From positions 1 to 5,506 of the forward strand of contig JAEXCA010000245.1 of the NCBI GenBank assembly GCA_023393755.1: 5,506 nucleotides of DNA, written 5' to 3'. Position numbers and translations under genes: made by a program. Shown in pieces: positions 1-4,996 of this stretch; within the stretch, counting starts at the first letter, position 1, and each line of letters begins with the position of its first letter. The notes under the pieces are model-generated. The model was not told the DNA's origin and made no database searches. It saw only the letters and a list, made by a program, of their open reading frames with translations. The stretch is from Actinomycetes bacterium. GTDB lineage: Bacteria; Actinomycetota; Actinomycetes; Propionibacteriales; Propionibacteriaceae.

Positions 1-77
1 ACCGTCCCCTGGCTCGAAATGGACCAGGGAACCGTCCCCTGGCTCGAAATGGACCAGAGAACCGTCCCCCGGCTCGC
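1..77. repeat. 30-bp tandem repeat of imperfect palindromes, truncated by the window edge
   Basis: Two full 30-bp units (1-30 and 31-60) differ at one base, and a partial third unit (61-76) starts ACCGTCCCCC before the similarity fades. Each unit contains CCCTGG and CCAGGG separated by 11 nt. Counting the start of the next unit, the arms extend to ACCGTCCCCTGG and CCAGGGAACCGT, which pair at 10 of 12 positions, so each unit can form a hairpin. The array ends about 12 bp after the stop codon of the minus-strand carboxylase gene, so it sits in that gene's 3' flank and could act as a terminator or mRNA-stabilising structure; that role is inference. Copy number is unknown because the array reaches base 1. 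No direct-repeat and spacer pattern supports CRISPR. Confidence 0.85.
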
Positions 78-88
78 TGGCCAACCGG

Positions 89-1849
89 CTAGGCGTCGCG
101 GATCTCGCAGAGGACCTGGCCGCTGGAGACCGGGTCGCCGGGGGCGGCCTGCAGGTTGGCGATCACGCCGCTGCGGTGGGCGGTGATCGGCTGCTCCATC
201 TTCATGGCTTCAAGGACGATCACCAGGTCGCCCTCGCTGACCTGATCGCCCTCCACCACGGACACCTTCACGATCGTGCCCTGCATCGGCGCGGCGAGGT
301 CGTTGGTCGCCGGCGCCTTCGCCCGGGCGCCACCGGAACTGCGCTTCACCGGACGCTTCGGCCCGGTCGCCCTGACCGCCGGGGCGGCGAGCGAGGCGGG
401 CACCCTGACCTCGATCCGGCGGCCGTCCACCTCGACCACGTAGGAGGTCCTCTCCTCGGGCTCGGTCTCGCCCAGCGCACCGGTGTAGGGCGGGATCTCG
501 GTGGCGAACTCGGTCTCGATCCAGCGGGTGTGGACGCGGAACTCCCCGTCCGCCGCGACGAAGTCGGGCTCGCGCAGCACCGCGGCGTGGAAGGGCAGCA
601 CCGACGGCATCCCCTCCAGCACGGTCTCGGCCAGCGCCCGGCGGGCCCGCTCGATCGTCTGGGTACGGGTCGCGCCGGTCACGATGATCTTGGCCACCAA
701 CGAGTCGAACGCGCCCGGGACGGCCATGCCGGTGGTGTAGCCGGTGTCCACCCGGACCCCCGGGCCGGTCGGAGGCTGCCAGGCGGTCAGCGTCCCGGGG
801 GCGGGCAGGAAGCTGCGTCCGGCGTCCTCGGCGTTGATCCGGAACTCGATCGAGTGGCCGCGCAGCGGTGGGTCGTCATAGCCCAGCGGCTCGCCGTCGG
901 CGATCCGGAACATCTCCCGCACCAGGTCGATGCCGGTGACCTCCTCGGAGACCGGGTGCTCGACCTGCAGCCGGGTGTTCACCTCGAGGAAGGAGAGCGT
1001 CCCGTCCTGCCCGACCAGGAACTCGCAGGTACCCGCGCCGACATAGCCGGCCTCGCGCAGGATCGCCTTGCTGGCCGTGTACAGCTGCCCAACCTGATCG
1101 TCGGTCAAGAACGGTGCCGGGGCCTCCTCCACCAGCTTCTGATGGCGGCGCTGCAGCGAGCAGTCCCGGGTGGAGATCACCACGACGCTGCCATGAGTGT
1201 CGGCCAGGCACTGGGTCTCGACGTGTCGCGGACGGTCGAGGTAGCGCTCGACGAAGCACTCGCCACGGCCGAACGCGGTCACCGCCTCCCGGGTGGCCGA
1301 CTCGAACAGTTCGGGCACCTCGGCCAGGGTGCGGGCGATCTTCAGTCCGCGTCCGCCCCCGCCGAAGGCGGCCTTGATCGCGATCGGCAGGCCGTGCTCG
1401 GTGGCGAAGTCCACCACCTCGTCCGCCGAACCGACCGGGTCGGCCGTACCAGGCACCAGGGGCGCGCCCACCCGTTGCGCGATGTGCCGGGCCCGGACCT
1501 TGTCGCCCAGCGCCTCGATCGCCGCCGGTGGTGGCCCGATCCAGGTGAGCCCGGCGTCGACCACGGCCCGGGCGAAGCCGGCGTTCTCGGCGAGGAAGCC
1601 GTAGCCGGGGTGGACGGCGTCCGCGCCGCTGCGCTCAGCGACCGCCAGCAGCTTGGCGACATCGAGATAGGTCTCCGCCGGGCTCAGCCCGTTCAGCGCG
1701 AAGGCCTCGTCTGCCAGCCGGACGAACAGCGCGTCGGCGTCCGGATCGGCATAGACCGCGACGCTGGCCAGGCCGGCGTCCCGTGCCGCCCGGATCACCC
1801 GTACCGCGATCTCGCCGCGGTTCGCCACCAGCACCTTGGTGATCGGCAT
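89..1849 (-). CDS. accA: Acetyl-/propionyl-CoA carboxylase alpha chain (biotin carboxylase fused to biotin carboxyl carrier domain)
   Basis: This 586-residue cytoplasmic protein carboxylates its own biotin with ATP and bicarbonate, and a separate carboxyltransferase beta chain then passes the carboxyl group to acetyl-CoA or propionyl-CoA. The N-terminal biotin carboxylase fold begins KVLVANRGEIAVRVIRAAR. The ATP-grasp part has the glycine-rich loop GGGGRG (163-168), RHVETQ (208-213), RRHQKLVEEAP (234-244, Lys238), Glu276 and FLEVNTRLQVEHPV (287-300). Arg337 lies in IEFRINAED of the C-terminal BC domain. A basic Ala/Pro/Gly linker (about 485-515) leads to the BCCP domain with EAMKM, placing the biotinyl lysine at 550. 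All expected active-site residues appear present and the length fits actinobacterial AccA proteins. The start at 1849 is chosen because AGGAGGGG lies 6 nt upstream and homology begins there; in-frame ATGs at 1897 and 1906 lack such a site. Acetyl- versus propionyl-CoA preference is set by the beta chain, which is not in the window. Confidence 0.96.
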   Translation of the reverse strand: MPITKVLVANRGEIAVRVIRAARDAGLASVAVYADPDADALFVRLADEAFALNGLSPAETYLDVAKLLAVAERSGADAVHPGYGFLAENAGFARAVVDAGLTWIGPPPAAIEALGDKVRARHIAQRVGAPLVPGTADPVGSADEVVDFATEHGLPIAIKAAFGGGGRGLKIARTLAEVPELFESATREAVTAFGRGECFVERYLDRPRHVETQCLADTHGSVVVISTRDCSLQRRHQKLVEEAPAPFLTDDQVGQLYTASKAILREAGYVGAGTCEFLVGQDGTLSFLEVNTRLQVEHPVSEEVTGIDLVREMFRIADGEPLGYDDPPLRGHSIEFRINAEDAGRSFLPAPGTLTAWQPPTGPGVRVDTGYTTGMAVPGAFDSLVAKIIVTGATRTQTIERARRALAETVLEGMPSVLPFHAAVLREPDFVAADGEFRVHTRWIETEFATEIPPYTGALGETEPEERTSYVVEVDGRRIEVRVPASLAAPAVRATGPKRPVKRSSGGARAKAPATNDLAAPMQGTIVKVSVVEGDQVSEGDLVIVLEAMKMEQPITAHRSGVIANLQAAPGDPVSSGQVLCEIRDA

Positions 1850-1855
1850 CGACGT

Positions 1856-1863
1856 CCCCTCCT
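1856..1863 (-). promoter_or_regulatory. Strong Shine-Dalgarno site of the carboxylase alpha gene
   Basis: On the minus strand the sequence AGGAGGGG ends 6 nt before the ATG at 1849-1847. It is the best ribosome-binding site seen in the window and fixes the start at MPITK rather than at the longer in-frame extension. Confidence 0.85.
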
Positions 1864-1879
1864 GCCTGCCCCACCCTCC

Positions 1880-1909
1880 GGTGCACCTAGGTGGCATTGA
1901 GCGCACGTG
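1880..1909. promoter_or_regulatory. Possible operator: overlapping palindromes in the carboxylase leader
   Basis: GGTGCACCTAGGTG (1880-1893) contains two overlapping perfect palindromes, GGTGCACC (1880-1887) and CACCTAGGTG (1884-1893). A further CACGTG lies at 1904-1909, centred 18 bp from the CACCTAGGTG centre. The sites fall between the carboxylase ribosome-binding site and the TAGACT/TAGAAC hexamers of the divergent region, where a repressor could act. No regulator can be named from the sequence. In GC-rich DNA short palindromes also occur by chance. Confidence 0.3.
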
Positions 1910-1927
1910 GGCGGGGGCTCCGTCGGC

Positions 1928-1937
1928 AGTCTAGAAC
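1928..1937. promoter_or_regulatory. Possible overlapping divergent -10 elements
   Basis: Within this 10-bp stretch the minus strand reads TAGACT (1933 to 1928), facing the carboxylase gene, and the plus strand reads TAGAAC (1932-1937), facing corA. The first fits the actinobacterial TANNNT pattern and the second matches only loosely. Neither has a recognisable TTGAC-like -35 box at 16-18 bp. If both are used the two promoters would overlap and compete. This is a weak call based on position and on local AT content in a very GC-rich region. Confidence 0.22.
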
Positions 1938-1942
1938 GAACC

Positions 1943-1980
1943 CCGGCGGGTCGTGCCGCAGTACGGACGTTGCCCGCCGG
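1943..1980 (+). promoter_or_regulatory. Stem-loop in the probable corA 5' leader
   Basis: CCGGCGGG (1943-1950) is perfectly complementary to CCCGCCGG (1973-1980). Inside it, CGT-G-CCG pairs with CGG-ACG around the loop CAGTA, so the outer 8 bp stack on an inner 6-bp stem with a bulged G. The structure ends 18 nt before the corA ATG and would be near the 5' end of a transcript starting from the TAGAAC hexamer. It has no U-tract, so a simple terminator is unlikely. A role in translational or Mg2+-linked control is conjecture, and no known Mg2+ riboswitch class was recognised. Confidence 0.35.
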
Positions 1981-1998
1981 CGGTGGGATGCTGGGGCC

Positions 1999-2988
1999 AT
2001 GAGCATGGTGCAGGGCCGGGTCTGGCGCGCGGGAGCGCTGGAGCGCAGCGAGATCGGGCTGGCCGAGCTGGACGAACTGCTGGCCGATCCGCAGGCGCTG
2101 GTCTGGCTGGATCTGGTCGAGCCTGAGCCGGACACATTGACGTCCCTCGCCGAGGAGCTCAGCCTCGACCGGCATGCCGTGGAGGACGCCGTCTCGCCCC
2201 ACGAGCGGCCCAAGGCCACCCGCCACGCCGGCCACGTCTTCCTCACCTGCTACGCCACCGGCCTGACCATCGACGAGCAGCATGCCCTCACCTTGACCAC
2301 GCCGCGGGTGTCGGCCTTCGTGCTGCCGAACGGGCTGATCACCGTCCGTTCCGGGTCGTTCGACTTCGACGAGGTGATCCAGCGGTGGACCGACGACGCC
2401 CTGCTGGAGCACGGCGTCGGCGCGCTGGTGCACGGGATGCTCGACACCATCGTGGACGGCCACTTCGACGCCATCCAGGCTCTCGACGACGAGGTGGAGG
2501 GCCTGGAGGACATGCTCTTCGGCGAGGCGGTTCGCCCGCGGACCTTCCAGCAGCGGGTGTTCGGCGTCCGTAAGGTGCTGGCGCAGCTGCGGCGCAAGGC
2601 GCTGCCGATGCGTGAAGTGGTCTCCGCGGTGATGCGCTTCCGTACCGCCGAGACGCTGCCGATCGCCCACGAGCTGGACGGCGACTTCGACGACCTGTAC
2701 GACCACGTGATCCGTGCCGCGGACTGGAGCGAGTCGCTGCGCGAGGTGGTCGGGAACGCGTTCGAGACCAGCCTGTCGCTGCAGGATGCCCGGCTGAACG
2801 ACATCATGAAGAAGCTCGCGGCCTGGGCGGCGATCATCGCCGTTCCCACCGCTGTCACCGGCTGGTTCGGGCAGAACCTGCCCTACCCGGGCTACAACAC
2901 CGGCTTCGGGGTGACGCTGAGCGTCGCCCTGATCGTGATCGGCGCGGTCGGGCTGTACCTGCTGTTCCGCAAGGTGGACTGGCTGTAG
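1999..2988 (+). CDS. corA: CorA-family magnesium/divalent-cation transporter (GQN variant)
   Basis: The 329-residue product is predicted to be an inner-membrane channel of the CorA superfamily, which works as a homopentamer and moves Mg2+ or related cations such as Co2+, Ni2+ or Zn2+. Residues 1 to about 265 form a soluble, acidic cytoplasmic region with long helices and clusters such as LDDEVEGLEDMLFGE (161-175). Two membrane segments follow at about 273-290 and 303-323, ending with the basic tail FRKVDWL. The loop between them reads FGQNLP (290-295), so the usual GMN selectivity signature is GQN (291-293). Start 1999 is preferred to the upstream in-frame ATG at 1891 because similarity begins near GRVWR and the extension overlaps the divergent leader. 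The ribosome-binding site is weak (GGTGGGA, 10 nt away), and another ATG lies at 2005. Transport direction and ion choice cannot be read from the sequence. Confidence 0.9.
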   Translation: MSMVQGRVWRAGALERSEIGLAELDELLADPQALVWLDLVEPEPDTLTSLAEELSLDRHAVEDAVSPHERPKATRHAGHVFLTCYATGLTIDEQHALTLTTPRVSAFVLPNGLITVRSGSFDFDEVIQRWTDDALLEHGVGALVHGMLDTIVDGHFDAIQALDDEVEGLEDMLFGEAVRPRTFQQRVFGVRKVLAQLRRKALPMREVVSAVMRFRTAETLPIAHELDGDFDDLYDHVIRAADWSESLREVVGNAFETSLSLQDARLNDIMKKLAAWAAIIAVPTAVTGWFGQNLPYPGYNTGFGVTLSVALIVIGAVGLYLLFRKVDWL

Positions 2989-2989
2989 C

Positions 2990-3072
2990 CGTTCGACGGA
3001 TCGGCCTCTGGATGAGTGAATCGGGGCGCCGGACCGTCCGATCGGGCCAGCTGGAGGTGGATTTGTCGAACG
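2990..3072. terminator. Long inverted repeat between convergent genes, possible bidirectional terminator
   Basis: The arm at 2990-3002 (CGTTCGACGGATC) and the arm at 3060-3072 (GATTTGTCGAACG) match as an inverted repeat at 11 of 13 positions; the two mismatches form G-U pairs in plus-strand RNA. Inside, CCTCTGG (3005-3011) can pair with CTGGAGG (3051-3057) with two wobbles, and CGG/CCG of CGGACCGTCCG (3030-3040) can close the centre. The arms begin 2 bp after the corA stop codon and end 11 bp beyond the dehydrogenase stop, so the structure spans nearly the whole convergent gap. There is no T-tract, so intrinsic termination is unproven. Confidence 0.4.
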
Positions 3073-3083
3073 ACCTGGCGCGG

Positions 3084-3767
3084 CTACCGCGGCGTCGGGG
3101 TGATCCGCAGCGAGTCCAGGCCGGCGCCGGGCGGCAGGTCCACCGCCAGCCGGACGGTACGAGCCACGTCCTCGGCGGCCAGGTACAGCTCGGGAAGGTA
3201 CGAACCGCCCTCGGCGGCGCGCAGCGCGGCCTGCATCCCGGTCGCGGTCCGACCGGGATGGACGGTGGTCACCTTCACCTGGCCGGCCTCCTCGGCGCGC
3301 AGCGCGTCGGCCAGCGCGGTGAGGGCGAACTTGCTGGCGGCGTAGACCGACCAGTCGGGGTTGGCGCGCAGCCCGGCGCCGGAGTTGAGGAACACCACCA
3401 GCCCGTGCGCGGCGCGCAGCGCGGGCAGCAGCAGCCGGGTCAGCGTCGCGGGAGCGATCGTGTTGACCTCGAGCGCGGTGCGCCACTGCTCGGTCGTCGA
3501 GTCGGCCACCGGGCCGTGACCGCCGAGTACCCCGGCGGAGTGCACCAGGACGTCCAGCCGCTCGATTCCCGCCGCCGCGTCAGTCAGGGCGGCCTCGTCG
3601 GTCAGTTCGGCCAGGAAAGGCGCCGCGTCCGGCAGCGAAGTGACCACCTCGGCGACCGCCGCCTCGTCCCGTCCGCCGACCAGCACCCGGTGGGTTCTGC
3701 CCAGTTCGAGGGCGATGGCGCGTCCGATGCCCCGGCTGGCGCCGGTGACCAGCGCGAGCGGCCTCAT
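3084..3767 (-). CDS. Short-chain dehydrogenase/reductase (classical SDR), substrate unknown
   Basis: A 227-residue soluble oxidoreductase with a single Rossmann fold. The cofactor motif TGASRGIG is at 8-15, the HSAG variant of the NNAG motif at 76-79, and the catalytic tetrad is Asn102, Ser129, Tyr142 and Lys146 (YAASK), followed by HPGRTATGM (170-178). Arg12 in the glycine loop and Arg33 after the second strand suggest NADP(H) rather than NAD(H); this follows family rules. The length is slightly below the usual 250 because the region after the PG motif is short. The start at 3767 is supported by GGGGA 6 nt upstream and by the correct spacing to the TGASRGIG strand. It begins 61 bp after the ubiA stop on the same strand with no evident promoter between, so co-transcription with ubiA is likely. 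Classical SDRs are too diverse to name a substrate, and no shared pathway with ubiA can be shown. Confidence 0.9.
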   Translation of the reverse strand: MRPLALVTGASRGIGRAIALELGRTHRVLVGGRDEAAVAEVVTSLPDAAPFLAELTDEAALTDAAAGIERLDVLVHSAGVLGGHGPVADSTTEQWRTALEVNTIAPATLTRLLLPALRAAHGLVVFLNSGAGLRANPDWSVYAASKFALTALADALRAEEAGQVKVTTVHPGRTATGMQAALRAAEGGSYLPELYLAAEDVARTVRLAVDLPPGAGLDSLRITPTPR

Positions 3768-3828
3768 GCGGGGTCCCCAGGACGTTGTTCGGGGGAGCGT
3801 AACGGAGGGGAAGAGCTTCGTGGTGTGC

Positions 3829-4728
3829 TCATGCGAACACCGCGATCGCGACCGGGACCAGCCAGAGCACGCCGAGGATCTGCAGGATGCGGTCGTGCAT
3901 CACCACATCCTCGGGAGTGCCGGCCTGCCCGGCGTCGATCCTCATCGCGTACCGCAGGATGGCCAGGGTGAACGGGGCGATCGAGATCGCCGTCCAGGGC
4001 ACCCCCCACAACGGGAGCCGGTCGGCGTCGAAGGCCCACAGGCTGTAGGACATGATCACCAGCCCGGCCGACACCGACCAGGCCATCCGCAGGTAGCTCT
4101 CGGTGTACCGCTCCAGCGAGGCGCGGGTACCCGCCTCGGCGCCCACTCCGCGGAGCTCGGAGTAGCGCTTGCCGGCCACCATGAACAGCGATCCGAAGGA
4201 GGCCACCAGCAGGAACCACTGGCTCAGCGGCAACCCGGAGGCCACGCCGCCGGCCACCGCCCGGAGCAGGAAGCCGGCGGCCACCATGGCCAGGTCGATG
4301 ATCGGCTGGTGCTTCCAGAACAGCGAATAGCCCACCTGGAACAGCCAGTAGATCAGCAGCGTGATCCCCAGCGACGGCCGCACCCAGAAGCCCAGCCCGA
4401 GCGCAGCGGCCAGGCAGACCGCCGAGATCGCATAGCCGGCCGGAATCCCCAGTTCCCCGGCCGCGATCGGACGGAACCGCTTGGTGGGGTGAAGGCGGTC
4501 GGCCTCGACATCCCGGATGTCGTTGAACAGGTAGATGGACGCGCTGAGCAACGCGAAGGCGAGGAAGGCCCACGCCGAGGCGATCGCCACGGCCGGCTCG
4601 AACAGGCGTCCGGCGGCGACCGGCGCGGCCAGCACCAGGATGTTCTTCACCCACTGCTTGGGTCGCATCGCGCGCAGCCACGCCGGTACGGCAGAACTGC
4701 GGGTGGGGACGGGAAGGCTCTCAGACAT
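3829..4728 (-). CDS. ubiA: UbiA-family decaprenyl-phosphate phosphoribosyltransferase (DPPR synthase)
   Basis: The 299-residue integral membrane prenyltransferase closely follows M. tuberculosis Rv3806c as I remember it. That enzyme joins 5-phosphoribosyl diphosphate to decaprenyl phosphate, the first committed step toward decaprenylphosphoryl-arabinose. Visible landmarks are RPKQWVKN (22-29), the metal- and diphosphate-binding NDIRDVEAD (69-77) running into HPTKRFRPIAAGE (80-92), KHQPIID (139-145), FLLRAVAGG (153-161), FGSLFMVAGKRYSEL (178-192), and APFTLAILRYA (251-261) before GTPEDVV (270-276). About nine hydrophobic segments are spread through the chain. The HPTKRFRP motif separates it from menaquinone, ubiquinone and heme prenyltransferases of the same family. 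The start at 4728 has no clear Shine-Dalgarno but sits just after a good -10 hexamer, so translation may be near-leaderless; Met21 is an unlikely alternative start. No other arabinan gene is visible here, so the final glycan is unknown. Confidence 0.92.
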   Translation of the reverse strand: MSESLPVPTRSSAVPAWLRAMRPKQWVKNILVLAAPVAAGRLFEPAVAIASAWAFLAFALLSASIYLFNDIRDVEADRLHPTKRFRPIAAGELGIPAGYAISAVCLAAALGLGFWVRPSLGITLLIYWLFQVGYSLFWKHQPIIDLAMVAAGFLLRAVAGGVASGLPLSQWFLLVASFGSLFMVAGKRYSELRGVGAEAGTRASLERYTESYLRMAWSVSAGLVIMSYSLWAFDADRLPLWGVPWTAISIAPFTLAILRYAMRIDAGQAGTPEDVVMHDRILQILGVLWLVPVAIAVFA

Positions 4729-4736
4729 CGCGACCC

Positions 4737-4742
4737 AGTTTA
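4737..4742 (-). promoter_or_regulatory. Putative -10 element for ubiA, giving a near-leaderless mRNA
   Basis: On the minus strand TAAACT fits the actinobacterial -10 pattern TANNNT and is one of the few AT-rich spots nearby. Eight bases (GGGTCGCG) separate it from the ATG at 4728, so transcription starting 6-7 nt downstream would begin one or two bases before the start codon. That agrees with the absence of a Shine-Dalgarno site. No convincing -35 box is seen; the region where it should lie is the end of the palindromic repeat cluster. Confidence 0.35.
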
Positions 4743-4755
4743 TCGGGGTCGGCGA

Positions 4756-4864
4756 CCCTTCGAGACGCTCACGCGAGCCGCGGGGACCGCGGCCCGCGTG
4801 GCGTCGTGACGAGCAGCGCCAGCTGCGAGGAACCGACTCGCGCTGCGCGCGACCTCAGGGATCG
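4756..4864 (-). repeat. Palindromic repeat, expanded or composite copy
   Basis: This segment has the same ends as the element inside maf. CCCTTCGAGAC at 4756-4766 matches 5419-5429 exactly, and CCTCAGGGATCG at 4853-4864 matches 5447-5458 exactly. The interior is much longer than in the maf copy and consists of small hairpins: GCTC-ACGC-GAGC (4767-4778), CCGCGG-GGA-CCGCGG arms (4778-4792), GCAGC-GCCA-GCTGC (4813-4826) and TCGCGC-TGC-GCGCGA (4838-4852). It may be two adjacent elements that have lost their inner ends. It lies between ubiA and maf, immediately upstream of the putative ubiA promoter. Strand follows the CTGAGG...GTCTCGAAG reading direction. Confidence 0.6.
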
Positions 4865-4866
4865 CC

Positions 4867-4908
4867 TGGGGAGACCCTCGCGGTTCGTCGTGTGGGCTTC
4901 AGGGATCG
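4867..4908 (-). repeat. Degenerate copy of the palindromic repeat
   Basis: GGAGACCCTCGCGG near the left side and TTCAGGGATCG (4898-4908) at the right resemble the GAGAC...CTCAGGGATCG ends of the neighbouring elements, but the inner stem is poorly kept. The 12-mer TCAGGGATCGCC at 4855-4866 recurs at 4899-4910, forming a 44-bp-spaced direct repeat. This is the weakest member of the cluster. Confidence 0.4.
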
Positions 4909-4949
4909 CCCCGTGGATCTCGGGGAAACTCCGGGTGGGTGTGATCGAT

Positions 4950-4988
4950 GGCTGAGGTCCGCCCCGGAAGGGGTGGAGTCTCGAAGCC
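4950..4988 (+). repeat. Palindromic repeat copy in opposite orientation, just downstream of maf
   Basis: Reading the plus strand: GGCT, GAG, GT, stem CCGCCCC (4959-4965), loop GGAA, stem GGGGTGG (4970-4976), AGT, CTC, GA, AGCC. Thus GGCT pairs with AGCC, GAG with CTC, and the 7-bp core pairs with one G-U. The segment GGAGTCTCGAAG (4975-4986) is the exact reverse complement of 5421-5432 in the maf copy. The element lies 8 bp beyond the maf stop codon and could protect or end the maf transcript; that function is inferred from position only. Confidence 0.6.
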
Positions 4989-4996
4989 CCCGATGG

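Noticed and set aside
1..77. CRISPR array at the left edge
   Set aside because: The 30-bp units are directly adjacent with no unique spacers; it is a simple tandem repeat.
176..1900. A 574-codon open frame on the plus strand across the carboxylase gene
   Set aside because: It lies antisense to a gene with complete family motifs, and its translation is low-complexity Arg/Gly/His-rich sequence typical of antisense frames in high-GC DNA.
1850..1906. An N-terminal extension of the carboxylase from ATG at 1906 or 1897
   Set aside because: The added residues have no family similarity and would translate through the strong Shine-Dalgarno site of the conserved start at 1849.
1795..3486. A 563-codon minus-strand frame spanning corA, the convergent gap and part of the dehydrogenase
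   Set aside because: It overlaps three well-supported features, crosses gene boundaries and has no recognisable domain; high GC makes stop codons rare in the antisense frame.
3084..3767. The dehydrogenase as DprE2, partner of DPPR synthase in decaprenylphosphoryl-arabinose synthesis
   Set aside because: DprE2, as I recall it, has a different glycine motif (GGTSEIG) and sequence; this protein has the classical TGASRGIG and YAASK pattern of general SDRs, so adjacency alone is not enough.
3764..4681. A 305-codon minus-strand frame overlapping the dehydrogenase start by ATGA
   Set aside because: It is a second frame of ubiA; the ubiA frame has the NDxxDxxxD and HPTKRFRP motifs while this one is Arg/Gly-rich without motifs.
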